Counted from the stretch's first letter, positions 10,201 to 22,648 are shown. The stretch is DNA of 64,000 nt from Cladorhizidae sp. MBARI D1340-BT2 (GCA_028752905.1 JAQNBH010000011.1:28271678-28335677); one strand, 5' to 3'. Notes: generated from the sequence alone by a model not told the origin. Numbers and translations: made by a program.

Positions 10201-13200
10201 GCATCAAGCTATGAACTCTGGTGTGTATCAAGCTATGAACTCTGGTCTGTATCAAGTGATATGAACTCTGGTGTGTAGCAAGACATGAACTTTGGTGTGC
10301 ATCAAGCCATGAACTCTGGTGGGTATCAGGCTATGAACTCTGGTCTGTATCAAGCTATGAACTCAGGTGTGTAGCAAGCCATGAAGTCTGATGTGTAGCA
10401 GTCATGAACTCTGTTTCAAGCCATGAACTCTGGTGTCTTAAGCCATGAACTCTGGTGTACAGCAAGCCATGAACTCTGGTGTGAATCAAGCCATGAACCT
10501 TAGTGCATCAAGCCATAAACTCTGGTGTGCATCAATCAATGAACTCTGGTTTTTCTCAAGCTATGAACTCTGGTTGGTATCAAGCAATGAACTTTGGTGT
10601 GTAGCAAGCCATGAACTGTGGTGTGCATCAAGCTACACGTAAGAACTCTGGTGTGCATCAAGCCATGAACTCTGCTGTGTATCAGGCTATGAACTCTGGT
10701 GTGTATCAAGCCATTAACTCTGGTGTGTTCCAAGCCATTAAATCTGGTGTGCAGCAAGTGATGAACTCTATCAATTCTGGTGTGCATCAAGCCATGAACT
10801 CTGGTGTGTATCGAGCTATGGTCTCTGGTGTGTATCAAGCCATGCACTCTGGTGTGTATCAAGCCATGCACTCTGGTGTGTATCAAGCCATGAACTCTGG
10901 TGGATATCAAGATATGAACTCTGGTCTGTATCAAGCTATGAACTCTGGTGTGTAGCAAGACATGAACTCTGATGTGCATCAAGCCATAAACATCATGACA
11001 TGAACTCTGGTGTGCATCAAGGCATGAACTCAGATGTGCATCAAGCAATGAACTCTGGTGTTTATCAAGCTATGAACTCTGGTGAGCATCAAGTCATGAA
11101 CTCTGGCGTGCATCAAGCTATGAAATCTGGTGTGTATCAAGCTATGAACTCTGATGTGCAGCAAGACATGAACTCTGGTGTGTAGCAGTCATGAACTCTG
11201 TAACTAGCCATGAACTATAGGTGTCTCAAGCCATCAACTCTGGTGTACATCAAGCCATGAACTCTGGTGTGCATCAAGCCATGAACTTTGGTGTGCATCA
11301 AGCCATGAACTCTGGTGTGCATGAAGCCATGAACTCTGGTGTGCATCAAGCCATGAACTCTGGTGTGCATCAAGCCATGAACTCTGGTGTGTATCAAGCC
11401 ATGAACTCTGGTATGCATCAAGCCATGAACTTTGGTGTGTAGCAAGCCATGAACACTGGCCTGCATCAAGCCATGAACTCTGGCATGCATCAAGCCTTGA
11501 ATTCTGGTGTGTAGCAAGCCATGAACTCTAGTGTATAGGAAGACATGAACTCTGGTGTGTATAGATAGAGCTATGAATTCTGGTCTGTATCAAGCTATGA
11601 ACTTTAGTGTCTGGCAAGACATGAACACTGGTGTGTATCAAGCCATGAACTCTGGTGTGCATCAAGCCATGAACTCTGGTGTGTAGCAAGCCATGAACTC
11701 AGGCATGCATCAAGCCAGTAACTCTGGTGTGTATCAAGCTATGAATTCTGGTCTGTAGTAAGACATGAACTCTGGTGTGTAGCTGTCATGAACTCCGTAT
11801 CAAGCCATGAACTCTAGTGTGCAGCAAGCATTGAACACTGGTGTCTTAAGCCACTCTGGTGTGTACCAATCCATGAACTCTGGCGTGCAGCAAGCCATGA
11901 ACTCTGGCGTGCAGCAAGCCATGAACTCTGGTGTGTAACAACAAGCCATGAATATTGGTATGCATCAAGCCATGAATCTGGTCTACATCAAGCCATGAAC
12001 ACTGGTGTGCATCAAGTTATGAACTCTGGTGTGTATCAAGCTATGAACTCTGGTCTGTATCAAGTGATATGAACTCTGGTGTGTAGCAAGACATGAACTT
12101 TGGTGTGCATCAAGCCATGAACTCTGGTGGGTATCAGGCTATGAACTCTGGTCTGTATCAAGCTATGAACTCAGGTGTGTAGCAATCCATGAAGTCTGAT
12201 GTGTAGCAGTCATGAACTCTGTTTCAAGCCATGAACTCTGGTGTCTTAAGCCATGAACTCTGGTGTACAGCAAGCCATGAACTCTGATGTGAATCAAGCC
12301 ATGAACCTTAGTGCATCAAGCCATAAACTCTGGTGTGCATCAATCAATGAACTCTGGTTTTTCTCAAGCTATGAACTCTGGTTGGTATCAAGCAATGAAC
12401 TTTGGTGTGTAGCAAGCCATGAACTGTGGTGTGCATCAAGCTACACGTAAGAACTCTGGTGTGCATCAAGCCATGAACTCTGCTGTGTATCAGGCTATGA
12501 ACTCTGGTGTGTATCAAGCCATTAACTCTGGTGTGTTCCAAGCCATTAAATCTGGTGTGCAGGAAGTGATGAACTCTATCAATTCTGGTGTGCATCAAGC
12601 CATGAACTCTGGTGTGTATCGAGCTATGGTCTCTGGTGTGTATCAAGCCATGCACTCTGGTGTGTATCAAGCCATGCACTCTGGTGTGTATCAAGCCATG
12701 AACTCTGGTGGATATCAAGATATGAACTCTGGTCTGTATCAAGCTATGAACTCTGGTGTGTAGCAAGACATGAACTCTGATGTGCATCAAGCCATAAACA
12801 TCATGCCATGAACTCTGGTGTGCATCAAGGCATGAACTCAGATGTGCATCAAGCAATGAACTCTGGTGTTTATCAAGCTATGAACTCTGGTGAGCATCAA
12901 GTCATGAACTCTGGCGTGCATCAAGCTATGAAATCTGGTGTGTATCAAGCTATGAACTCTGATGTGCAGCAAGACATGAACTCTGGTGTGTAGCAGTCAT
13001 GAACTCTGTAACTAGCCATGAACTATAGGTGTCTCAAGCCATCAACTCTGGTGTACATCAAGCCATGAACTCTGGTGTGCATCAAGCCATGAACTTTGGT
13101 GTGCATCAAGCCATGAACTCTGGTGTGCATGAAGCCATGAACTCTGGTGTGCATCAAGCCATGAACTCTGGTGTGCATCAAGCCATGAACTCTGGTGTGT

Positions 13201-16200
13201 ATCAAGCCATGAACTCTGGTGTGCATCAAGCCATGAACTTTGGTGTGTAGCAAGCCATGAACACTGGCCTGCATCAAGCCATGAACTCTGGCATGCATCA
13301 AGCCTTGAATTCTGGTGTGTAGCAAGCCATGAACTCTAGTGTATAGGAAGACATGAACTCTGGTGTGTATAGATAGAGCTATGAATTCTGGTCTGTATCA
13401 AGCTATGAACTTTAGTGTCTGGCAAGACATGAACACTGGTGTGTATCAAGCCATGAACTCTGGTGTGCATCAAGCCATGAACTCTGGTGTGTAGCAAGCC
13501 ATGAACTCAGGCATGCATCAAGCCAGTAACTCTGGTGTGTATCAAGCTATGAATTCTGGTCTGTAGTAAGACATGAACTCTGGTGTGTAGCTGTCATGAA
13601 CTCCGTATCAAGCCATGAACTCTAGTGTGCAGCAAGCATTGAACACTGGTGTCTTAAGCCACTCTGGTGTGTACCAATCCATGAACTCTGGCGTGCAGCA
13701 AGCCATGAACTCTGGCGTGCAGCAAGCCATGAACTCTGGTGTGTAACAACAAGCCATGAATATTGGTATGCATCAAGCCATGAACTCTGGTCTACATCAA
13801 GCCATGAACACTGGTGTGCATCAAGTTATGAACTCTGGTGTGTATCAAGCTATGAACTTTGGTCTGTATCAAGTGATATGAACTCTGGTGTGTAGCAAGA
13901 CATGAACTTTGGTGTGCATCAAGCCATGAACTCTGGTGGGTATCAGGCTATGAACTCTGGTCTGTATCAAGCTATGAACTCAGGTGTGTAGCAAGCCATG
14001 AAGTCTGATGTGTAGCAGTCATGAACTCTGTTTCAAGCCATGAACTCTGGTGTCTTAAGCCATGAACTCTGGTGTACAGCAAGCCATGAACTCTGGTGTG
14101 AATCAAGCCATGAACCTTAGTGCATCAAGCCATAAACTCTGGTGTGCATCAATCAATGAACTCTGTTTTTTCTCAAGCTATGAACTCTGGTTGGTATCAA
14201 GCAATGAACTTTGGTGTGTAGCAAGCCATGAACTGTGGTGTGCATCAAGCTACACGTAAGAACTCTGGTGTGCATCAAGCCATGAACTCTGCTGTGTATC
14301 AGGCTATGAACTCTGGTGTGTATCAAGCCATTAACTCTGGTGTGTTCCAAGCCATTAAATCTGGTGTGCAGCAAGTGATGAACTCTATCAATTCTGGTGT
14401 GCATCAAGCCATGAACTCTGGTGTGTATCGAGCTATGGTCTCTGGTGTGTACCAAGCCATGCACTCTGGTGTGTATCAAGCCATGCACTCTGGTGTGTAT
14501 CAAGCCATGAACTCTGGTGGATATCAAGATATGAACTCTGGTCTGTATCAAGCTATGAACTCTGGTGTGTAGCAAGACATGAACTCTGATGTGCATCAAG
14601 CCATAAACATCATGCCATGAACTCTGGTGTGCATCAAGGCATGAACTCACATGTGCATCAAGCAATGAACTCTGGTGTTTATCAAGCTATGAACTCTGGT
14701 GAGCATCAAGTCATGAACTCTGGCGTGCATCAAGCTATGAAATCTGGTGTGTATCAAGCTATGAACTCTGATGTGCAGCAAGACATGAACTCTGGTGTGT
14801 AGCAGTCATGAACTCTGTAACTAGCCATGAACTATAGGTGTCTCAAGCCATCAACTCTGGTGTACATCAAGCCATGAACTCTGGTGTGCATCAAGCCATG
14901 AACTTTGGTGTGCATCAAGCCATGAACTCTGGTGTGCATGAAGCCATGAACTCTGGTGTGCATCAAGCCATGAACTCTGGTGTGCATCAAGCCATGAACT
15001 CTGGTGTGTATCAAGCCATGAACTCTGGTGTGCATCAAGCCATGAACTTTGGTGTGTAGCAAGCCATGAACACTGGCCTGCATCAAGCCATGAACTCTGG
15101 CATGCATCAAGCCTTGAATTCTGGTGTGTAGCAAGCCATGAACTCTAGTGTATAGGAAGACATGAACTCTGGTGTGTATAGATAGAGCTATGAATTCTGG
15201 TCTGTATCAAGCTATGAACTTTAGTGTCTGGCAAGACATGAACACTGGTGTGTATCAAGCCATGAACTCTGGTGTGCATCAAGCCATGAATTCTGGTGTG
15301 TAGCAAGCCATGAACTCAGGCATGCATCAAGCCAGTAACTCTGGTGTGTATCAAGCTATGAATTCTAGTCTGTAGTAAGACATGAACTCTGGTGTGTAGC
15401 TGTCATGAACTCCGTATCAAGCCATGAACTCTAGTGTGCAGCAAGCATTGAACACTGGTGTCTTAAGCCACTCTGGTGTGTACCAATCCATGAACTCTGG
15501 CGTGCAGCAAGCCATGAACTCTGGCGTGCAGCAAGCCATGAACTCTGGTGTGTAACAACAAGCCATGAATACTGGTATGCATCAAGCCATGAACTCTGGT
15601 CTACATCAAGCCATGAACACTGGTGTGCATCAAGTTATGAACTCTGGTGTGTATCAAGCTATGAACTCTGGTCTGTATCAAGTGATATGAACTGTGGTGT
15701 GTAGCAAGACATGAACTTTGGTGTGCATCAAGCCATGAACTCTGGTGGGTATCAGGCTATGAACTCTGGTCTGTATCAAGCTATGAACTCAGGTGTGTAG
15801 CAAGCCATGAAGTCTGATGTGTAGCAGTCATGAACTCTGTTTCAAGCCATGAACTCTGGTGTCTTAAGCCATGAACTCTGGTGTACAGCAAGCCATGAAC
15901 TCTGGTGTGAATCAAGCCATGAACCTTAGTGCATCAAGCCATAAACTCTGGTGTGCATCAATCAATGAACTCTGGTTTTTCTCAAGCTATGAACTCTGGT
16001 TGGTATCAAGCAATGAACTTTGGTGTGTAGCAAGCCATGAACTGTGGTGTGCATCAAGCTACACGTAAGAACTCTGGTGTGCATCAAGCCATGAACTCTG
16101 CTGTGTATCAGGCTATGAACTCTGGTGTGTATCAAGCCATTAACTCTGGTGTGTTCCAAGCCATTAAATCTGGTGTGCAGCAAGTGATGAACTCTATCAA

Positions 16201-16466
16201 TTCTGGTGTGCATCAAGCCATGAACTCTGGTGTGTATCGAGCTATGGTCTCTGGTGTGTATCAAGCCATGCACTCTGGTGTGTATCAAGCCATGCACTCT
16301 GGTGTGTATCAAGCCATGAACTCTGGTGGATATCAAGATATGAACTCTGGTCTGTATCAAGCTATGAACTCTGGTGTGTAGCAAGACATGAACTCTGATG
16401 TGCATCAAGCCATAAACATCATGCCATGAACTCTGGTGTGCATCAAGGCATGAACTCGGATGTGCA
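7214..16466. repeat. 9.2-kb satellite of a 24-bp unit
   Basis: The core unit is catcaagccatgaactctgg plus tgtg (24 bp), giving roughly 385 units. Because 24 is divisible by three, frames stay open over many units and both strands show repeating peptides: HQAMNSGV on plus and MHTRVHGL on minus. Variant units with gtgtagcaag introduce regular stops, so no frame exceeds about 170 codons. Nothing suggests translation. The first part (7.2-10.0 kb) is more diverged. The last 6.4 kb is organised into a higher-order repeat. The array ends abruptly at 16466 in unique AT-rich DNA. Confidence 0.95.
10040..16466. repeat. 1.81-kb higher-order repeat, about 3.5 copies
   Basis: Irregular landmark units recur with a fixed spacing of 1808-1809 bp. 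The unit gtgtcttaagccatgaactc lies just before 10445, 12253, 14062 and 15871. The stretch beginning atgaactgtggtgtgcatca recurs at 10611, 12419, 14228 and 16037. Copies differ by only scattered single bases (for example gcagcaagtg versus gcaggaagtg near 12561), which implies recent amplification or gene-conversion-like homogenisation. The fourth copy is cut off at 16466. About 75 of the 24-bp units make one higher-order unit. Confidence 0.93.
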
Positions 16467-16765
16467 ACAAGCGATCAAACTGGAAAGCCAACGTTTTAAT
16501 ATCAAGCCCCTTTTTTTGGTATTGCCCAAAAAATTAAATGATTGAGATTATTTCATATTAGTTGAAAATATTCGTACAAACATTAGAAAGTTCATTACAC
16601 TGGATAAACTGTGGTTGTGAAAATTCAAAAAGAGATTATCATTAATTAGAATTTGCATATGTGAGCATAAATGTGACTTGATGATCAAATTGGGAAAGAC
16701 TGACTCTATGACCTAGAGCACTATCACTAAATAAACATTTGTAACACCAATGATTTGTTCCTTAC

Positions 16766-16907
16766 GTGATGCTGATCCTTGTGATATGTTAAATTGAACA
16801 CAAACATGTATCTGCAAGCCACCAGACAGCACTCCAAATTGCAAAGAACCTTTTGAATTCAACTTCACCAAAATAATATTGTGCATCAATGAAACCAATT
16901 GCAGCAC
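16766..16907 (-). pseudogene. Calx-beta N-half exon with a frameshift
   Basis: The acceptor is ...tatatag| and the donor is |gtaagg. The 5' part reads GFIDAQYYFGE in the phase-1 frame shared with the other N-half exons. The 3' part reads FGVLSGGLQIHVCVQ then GSAS in a different frame. The exon is 142 bp, not a multiple of three, whereas the intact equivalent at 22649-22786 is 138 bp. A single-base indel near 16850-16875 therefore breaks the Calx-beta N half. It is the most downstream Calx-beta exon on this strand. The 24-bp satellite begins about 300 bp beyond it. Confidence 0.6.
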
Positions 16908-16909
16908 CT

Positions 16910-16938
16910 ATATATATATATATGTATATATATATAAA
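16910..16938. repeat. TA-rich microsatellite
   Basis: Tatatata/tgtatata simple repeat directly upstream (minus strand) of the N-half exon acceptor. Confidence 0.8.
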
Positions 16939-17558
16939 ATATTATAATTCATCAATTCCACTCACTTCAAGTTAAAACTCTTTGAACCCGAGCAGCTGTT
17001 TTATTGCAGGGTTTATGTTAAACCTGAGTGGTCTCTTTTCCTGCCAGAGAACCTGCTTTTTAAACTATCATATTCCAGTGTAGTGCTACAGCTGCTTCAT
17101 TTGATTAGATTTTTGGTGCACCAAATTTTTCTGGTTATTTTACATTAATTTGGACAATCTATGAAATTTTAGCATCGAATTTTATAAGACTGGACCAGTT
17201 TTTTTGGAGCAAAGAGAAGAAGGCAACCAAGTACTGCCAGCTATATGGTAACAGAGGGCAAGGTAGAAGACAGGCAATTGAGGCAGGGATCATGCCAGGG
17301 CCTGGAACGAGACTCCAGTGGTCTCAGAATAGACTGAAATCTTTCTGGCTTTGTAAAAGCATATTTATATATCAGTATTTTTTTTAACACTGTTTAGATG
17401 CATTTATACAACATATTATAACATACTTTATATTTTGAGTAATATTCCTGCCAGGACCTCAGTAGATGAGGTGGAGGAGTGAGTGGGTGGGGTCAGCCTG
17501 ACTTAGATGCCCAAGGGTTCAAAGGGTTAAGCTGTTTACTACACCTACTAATTCTTAC

Positions 17559-17798
17559 CATCATCATCCAAAATGGAAATCACTGTGACATTGGGCCAGA
17601 CAAATACTCCAACATTTAGTGGAGCAGAGATTTCAAGAATGAATGATTCGTTATCTTCACGAATTTCATCATTAATAATGGTAATGTTGTAACAAAATCT
17701 CTGGTTATTAATGTCACCATGATCTAAATCGAACACTGTCAAATTGAATACTGTCAAATTGAATATTGTCAAAGGAGGTTCCTTGAAGTCTTTATTAT
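17559..17798 (-). CDS. Calx-beta domain C-half exon
   Basis: A 240-bp exon (80 codons, phase 1 at both ends) with acceptor ttactgcag| and donor |gtaagaat. It encodes the C-terminal half of a Calx-beta domain: NKDFKEPPLTIFNLTVF, then NITIINDEIREDNESFILEI, then VTVISILDDDG. The D-E...EDNESF cluster and the final DDD match the acidic calcium-contacting positions of Calx-beta domains. The phrase FNLTV is duplicated near the start, as if a 15-bp stretch had been repeated. Calx-beta domains act as calcium-binding beta-sandwich units in extracellular adhesion proteins. The matching N half is the exon at 18532-18687. Confidence 0.85.
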
Positions 17799-18161
17799 CT
17801 GCAGTAATATGATAAAGTGTTTAAGGTGATATTGTTCTATATTCATTATATAATTATTATGTGATGCATAATTTTATGTTCATGATTTTATATTTCACAC
17901 TGCATAAGATGGACCAGGGAGGACTAGTCAGGAAGTAGGGCATATTGTTCTATGAAATTTATTTGCTACTCTTGATGACCTTAATATTAAAAAATACTTT
18001 CAAAAGAAGCTTAATCTTGTCACAATAATTAAAATCATAGCATTCAACAAAACCAGAAATTACTTATGTATAATCTCCATTAATCTATGTAAATGAATGG
18101 GCATGGGTGGGTAATAAAAGAATAAAATCTCGCATGATTTATCTCAACCCTTGCCACTGGA

Positions 18162-18428
18162 ATGGAAATTGTATTCAACATGTTGTGCTGTTATATCATA
18201 TTGTCAAGTTGTATTGCATCATTGCCAGTTCATTATAACAAAACGATGATGATAGATGTAACAGAACTCAGAGAGCATCATAATATTATTGTGAACCAGC
18301 CATTACAAGTGCAATATATATTTTCACCATCCTGCGACCTCATAATAGATAATATATCAGCTTCATCATGTGTATTAAAAACATTGACAAATAATGTCTT
18401 GTTTTGTTCTACAGAATATATATTCTAA
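18162..18428 (+). CDS. unrecognised 88-aa reading frame with hydrophobic start
   Basis: Plus-strand frame starting with a hydrophobic, signal-like N terminus (MEIVFNMLCCYIILSSCIAS) and ending at TAA after STEYIF. It lies in the intron between two minus-strand Calx-beta exons. I recognise no domain and see no promoter or splice evidence, so it may be a chance open frame in AT-rich DNA. Confidence 0.2.
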   Translation: MEIVFNMLCCYIILSSCIASLPVHYNKTMMIDVTELREHHNIIVNQPLQVQYIFSPSCDLIIDNISASSCVLKTLTNNVLFCSTEYIF

Positions 18429-18531
18429 TAAGTTTGCTATATAAAATATATATCAAGTCAATATGTACTATTATAAAATAGCGCCTAAAGCAGCCATTTC
18501 TGATGTTTCTTTTGCTATCACTGCTTAATAC

Positions 18532-18687
18532 CTGCACTTCCTGTCCTTGTTTGAAGAGTGATCTCTACAGTGATTGAATTTGTGACCTGTATATCATCCT
18601 CAAGACTGGTTATCCTACAACACACTTCCTGGATGTCTGCAGATTCATATACCGAATACTTTGTCTCTTCAAATCCATATGTAACTT
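18532..18687 (-). CDS. Calx-beta domain N-half exon
   Basis: A 156-bp exon (52 codons, phase 1-1), acceptor ttatcacag|, donor |gtattaag. It reads VTYGFEETKYSVYESADIQE, then VCCRITSLEDD, then ITVEITLQTRTGSA. This is the first strands of a Calx-beta fold (aromatic strand, Y.V.E start, alternating-hydrophobic second strand ending in GSA). It precedes the C half at 17559-17798 by a 733-bp intron, and together they would make one complete domain. The CC pair is unusual for the family. Confidence 0.75.
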
Positions 18688-20561
18688 CTGTGATAATAAT
18701 TATAAAATGACATATTCAATTTCACACATTGTCCATTATTGATCTGATTTACGTGTATGTCATACAGAACATTCCTCAGTCATTTTTAAACCTTAATCAT
18801 ACTATGTATACAACATATCACAAATAGAAATGCAAGGTGTAATTTGCAGTATTGTATGTATACATTCTATTTAATATATTTAAGACTGAACTCAACAGAA
18901 AAGAAACATGGAGGACATGGCAATACTTCATCCCTATTAATTAATTCCCTAAGGCTATGGACTTATATATAATTATTTGCTATGGTCATACAATGCTCTA
19001 GAAGTCCCTTACCCCCAAAATGGCAGTTTTCATCTGTTGGACTGTCTTCTTTGGGCCTAACGGATAAGTGTAGCTACAGCTGTGGTCAGGTAGCAGTAGT
19101 TTTCATTTTGTGCTTGAGTACTGTACATAAATTAGGCTATAGACATATATTCAACGTTGCATAACTAGCCTAATGGTGGGTTTTAGAAAATTGTGCTTAT
19201 TTGGGTAAATTTTTACATTTAGACTTCCTTCTTTGGATCAAGTCTAGACCTGACTATCAGCTGATGCAGCTATTCAACTACACTGTGCAACTAGCTTGTC
19301 TGTGGCTCAAGGAATCATAGTAGCTAATCAAACACCAAGTTCTTATATGTGGAATTCCTTCTTTGGAACAAGCCTTGACAAGTCTAACAGTAAGATCTAC
19401 AGAGCTTCCTCACAGGCATTCCAGTGATGTAATTAAATACAAAGTTGCTAATCAAAGCTCTTGTTTTTTAGGTTAGTTCGTTATTGTTATAGCTCTACAG
19501 CTAGTACAGATATGCAGTATATAGCAGATTTTATGATCTAGGTATATCAAAGGCAGGTATTTAGCTTTGGTTACTCAAAAGTCAATAAGAAAAATACGTG
19601 CAAAGATGCATAGTTCATTAAGGCACTAGGTATAGAAGATAGCTAGTTATAAACTTCATAACATTTATTCTTACGGAGAGCTTTGACTGGTATACTGGGT
19701 ACGTAGGAGTCATATCAAAACATTCCTCCTCATTTCAGTTATAAATCTTGGGGTTGGAAAACTATGCACATAGCTAGCTTTTAAAAACAAGAATTGCCAT
19801 TTTTACTATCTTTTTGAAGACAGTGGTGGCAGGAGTGGCTGTTTATTTAGATTACTGCTTTGGCATTAAAGAGGGTTAATTGTATAAAAGTTGAGAAAAA
19901 GGTCAAGTCAAATACAGAGTAAAAACGGGCATGTCCTATTTTAGATCCCAAACTAGCACATACATTAGAGTTAATGATTTACATATTATAAGTTATATCC
20001 ACCAAAATCTGGCATCTACAATCTGTTAGCTCACACATTTTAAACACTAGGGTGCTACTCCAGGGTTGTGATTATGAACTGCTGTAACTTGTCTGCTTTA
20101 ATTCTTGAATGGTGCCATGTAAAAAAGTTAAAAGCCAACTTATGTCCATTATTTTTAAGGATGGAACACTACAATTTAAGCAACAGTTCATACTTGTGGA
20201 CAAGAAAATAATTTTATTTATTAAGTGTACATGTATACATCTCCCGCCCCCTTTCCTTCTCACAGGTACACACCCACATGTACATACACATGCACAAAAC
20301 CCACTTGTGTGTGAACATGTACATACACACAAAATAGATGCTTTAACCTAGAGAGAAAAAAAGGGCCTTGGCATATCGACACTGAGTTGGAAACACTTTA
20401 CTTAAATAAATTCATCATGTTAAATTATTACTGCTGACATAGATTTATACCCTAAAAAATATCCACAGATGGTTATATGGAAGGCAATTTATCACTGGCA
20501 AAACTCTTTGCAGACTGGTAAAATCAGGCTACACTGAATGAAAATATTAGTACGTATTTAC
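18688..20561. other. no exon recognised; probable intron
   Basis: About 1.9 kb between Calx-beta exons. By the alternation seen elsewhere, an N-half exon would be expected after the C half at 20562-20765, but I found none with usable splice sites. Contains a CA/TG-rich patch at 20260-20330. Confidence 0.4.
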
Positions 20562-20765
20562 CATCATTATAAATTTGTGCTAGAGCAGGATCAATTACCA
20601 CATGTGGTTGAGCATTATCTGACAAACTTAAGTTTGCAGACAAATTCTGAAGGCATTCAACAATAAAATCTTCCATGAGTGAGAAGTAGATGTTCACTGT
20701 AGGATTGCTTCCATTCAGGACTATCCATCCACCACCACTGAGGTCATTTAGATAATCAGAGGAAA
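20562..20765 (-). CDS. Calx-beta domain C-half exon
   Basis: A 204-bp exon (68 codons, phase 1-1), acceptor ctcatttcag|, donor |gtaaatac. It begins SSDYLNDLSGGGWIVLNGSN and continues with VNIYFSLMEDFIVECLQNL, ending PALAQIYNDG. The same start (S-x-DYLNDL) and the same xxDPALA...DG end occur in the exons at 21493 and 22993, so these are tandem duplicates. The acidic pair is ED here instead of DD. Open throughout. Confidence 0.82.
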
Positions 20766-20943
20766 CTGAAATGAGAGTAGCAAAAAGTTTATGAATGGAC
20801 CTATATATAATGATATTTATTTCATAGAACATGGACACATCTACAAATTACTCTGACTTCAACCATTACTGTTTAATAGATTATATGAGTAAACCCACCA
20901 AAGAAATTGTGATTAAGAATGAATCTGATCATAAATAACTCAC

Positions 20944-21084
20944 CCTTAGCAGTTCCAGCTAACAAAGAGATGAAAAGAGTACTGTAGACACTTTGCCATC
21001 AGATACAAATCCAACTTCCCATGGTTACATTGCAGTTACATTAATCCACTAAATATTCTCTTTTATTGAAACCAACAGTAGGAA
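20944..21084 (-). pseudogene. Calx-beta N-half exon with two in-frame stops
   Basis: Position, splice sites (acceptor caatctag|, donor |gtgagt), phase and length (141 bp, 47 codons) match the intact N half at 22649-22786. It shares the start PTVGF and the end LLAGTAKG. In the conserved frame a TAA falls about 14 codons in and a TGA about 27 codons in. If spliced in, the message would be truncated. Either the exon is skipped or this repeat is dead. Confidence 0.75.
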
Positions 21085-21492
21085 CTAGATTGAAGTAAAT
21101 AAAGCTAATTTAGTAACATTATAACCAGTGAAATTTTCTCCTCCACCGCTTCTCCTTCCCCCCTTTGACCACAAATCAACTTTTATCACCATATTATTAT
21201 TGCACACCAAGATATGCATGCACTCTGAATAGAATTCTCTATGGCAGCGTACTGGACAACATCTACCAAATATAAAATAGGTAAACCTAATCTTCACATT
21301 TCAACATCTCCATCATTTAATATATTGTTGAGGATTTCGTAAAGGGTTTTCTATAGCCAGATTAGCAGACACACACAACTAAATAAAGCATGAAGAAAAT
21401 AATAAAATTTAAAGAGGGATGTTACCTTAATAATATTCTGAGCTAGAGTTACGAAGATTTAACTTAGTAAAATTTTGTAATCATTGATTTAC

Positions 21493-21696
21493 CTTCATCT
21501 CCCAAGATAATGGTATCTGCTAAAGCAGGAGCCAAGGTCGCACGTGACTCAGTAGGGTTCAATATTTCTAGACTTGCAGACAAATACTCATTAGCTAAAT
21601 CATCCACCAGCGTGAAGCTTATGTTTCCTATATGATTTCCAGCATGCAGGGTTGCATATCCATTCCGAGTAAGGTCATTCAGATAGTCAGTGGAAA
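21493..21696 (-). CDS. Calx-beta domain C-half exon
   Basis: A 204-bp exon (phase 1-1), acceptor cttaatttcag|, donor |gtaaat. It reads STDYLNDLTRNGYATLHAGN, then ISFTLVDDLANEYLSASLEI, and ends TIILGDEG. The VDDLANEY segment holds the acidic cluster expected in Calx-beta domains. Closely related to the exons at 20562 and 22993. Uninterrupted. Confidence 0.87.
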
Positions 21697-22648
21697 CTGA
21701 AATTAAGGTAATATGAAAATGGTAAAATTTGAACTAGTATCCAATATATTGTACTGAACACATTCGTAATTAATCTTAACTATAAATGTAATAATTATGA
21801 TGAGTTTAGTACAAAATATTTAAGTCATGTCGTTTATGAAACTGAGAAGTCTAATTTGTTGCACATACACTAATGGTAATAGTATACACAAATGAGCAAA
21901 TCACATGCATAAAACAAAATTGCAAAACGCTCCACAATTTTGGCATATAAAAACAACTGATAGAGATATTTCTTGACAGAAAGAAGGACTTATCCACCTC
22001 TAACCAACAGCTTTGGAGGCAGCAGTACTCTAAGCATGCTGTGCAATTTTTCAGTCAATTAATCAATTTCCTGCACAAGTGCTCCAAATTTGATCATGAC
22101 AAGGCTAACAAGGTGAGTAAAGAGAAAGAGATCTGACTGGGAGCTCTGAGAAATGTATTTAAACTGTTCAAGTCCTAATGCATAGTAACTAATCATGAGA
22201 AATGAATTTACATTAGTGCGTGAAGATTATTCATACTAGTATATTCACAAAAGATTGCAGAATTATAGGGTCATATCTGCTATTATATTCTAGTCATCAG
22301 ATCAGCCAATACAGTTTCACTACATACTAGGAATTACTTACAAATTCATGGTACAAGAGTACAACTCAAATTGATATGAAATAAAGGATTACTAGATTCA
22401 GAGAATTCCACTGTTGATTAGATTTGATAATGAAATTTCGATTGACTTTGGAAGATTTGACATTGACTCTGGTTCATTAGTACATTAAAGAATGAGTACA
22501 AAATTCCAGAGTTAGTGATTTCAAGCAGAATATAACTCTACAACAATGCACAGAATATGAACAAAATAAGTCTATTTATATCAATTATTAATAAAACACT
22601 ATTGCATAAAGATTATGATTAAGAAACCCATAAGCATAACACACTTAC

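Noticed and set aside
8946..16408. Long plus- and minus-strand reading frames (up to 170 codons) as genes
   Set aside because: They are translations of a 24-bp satellite, occur on both strands of the same DNA, repeat with the 1.81-kb period and lack gene structure.
7214..16466. CRISPR array
   Set aside because: Units are contiguous 24-bp repeats with no unique spacers, and the window is eukaryotic.
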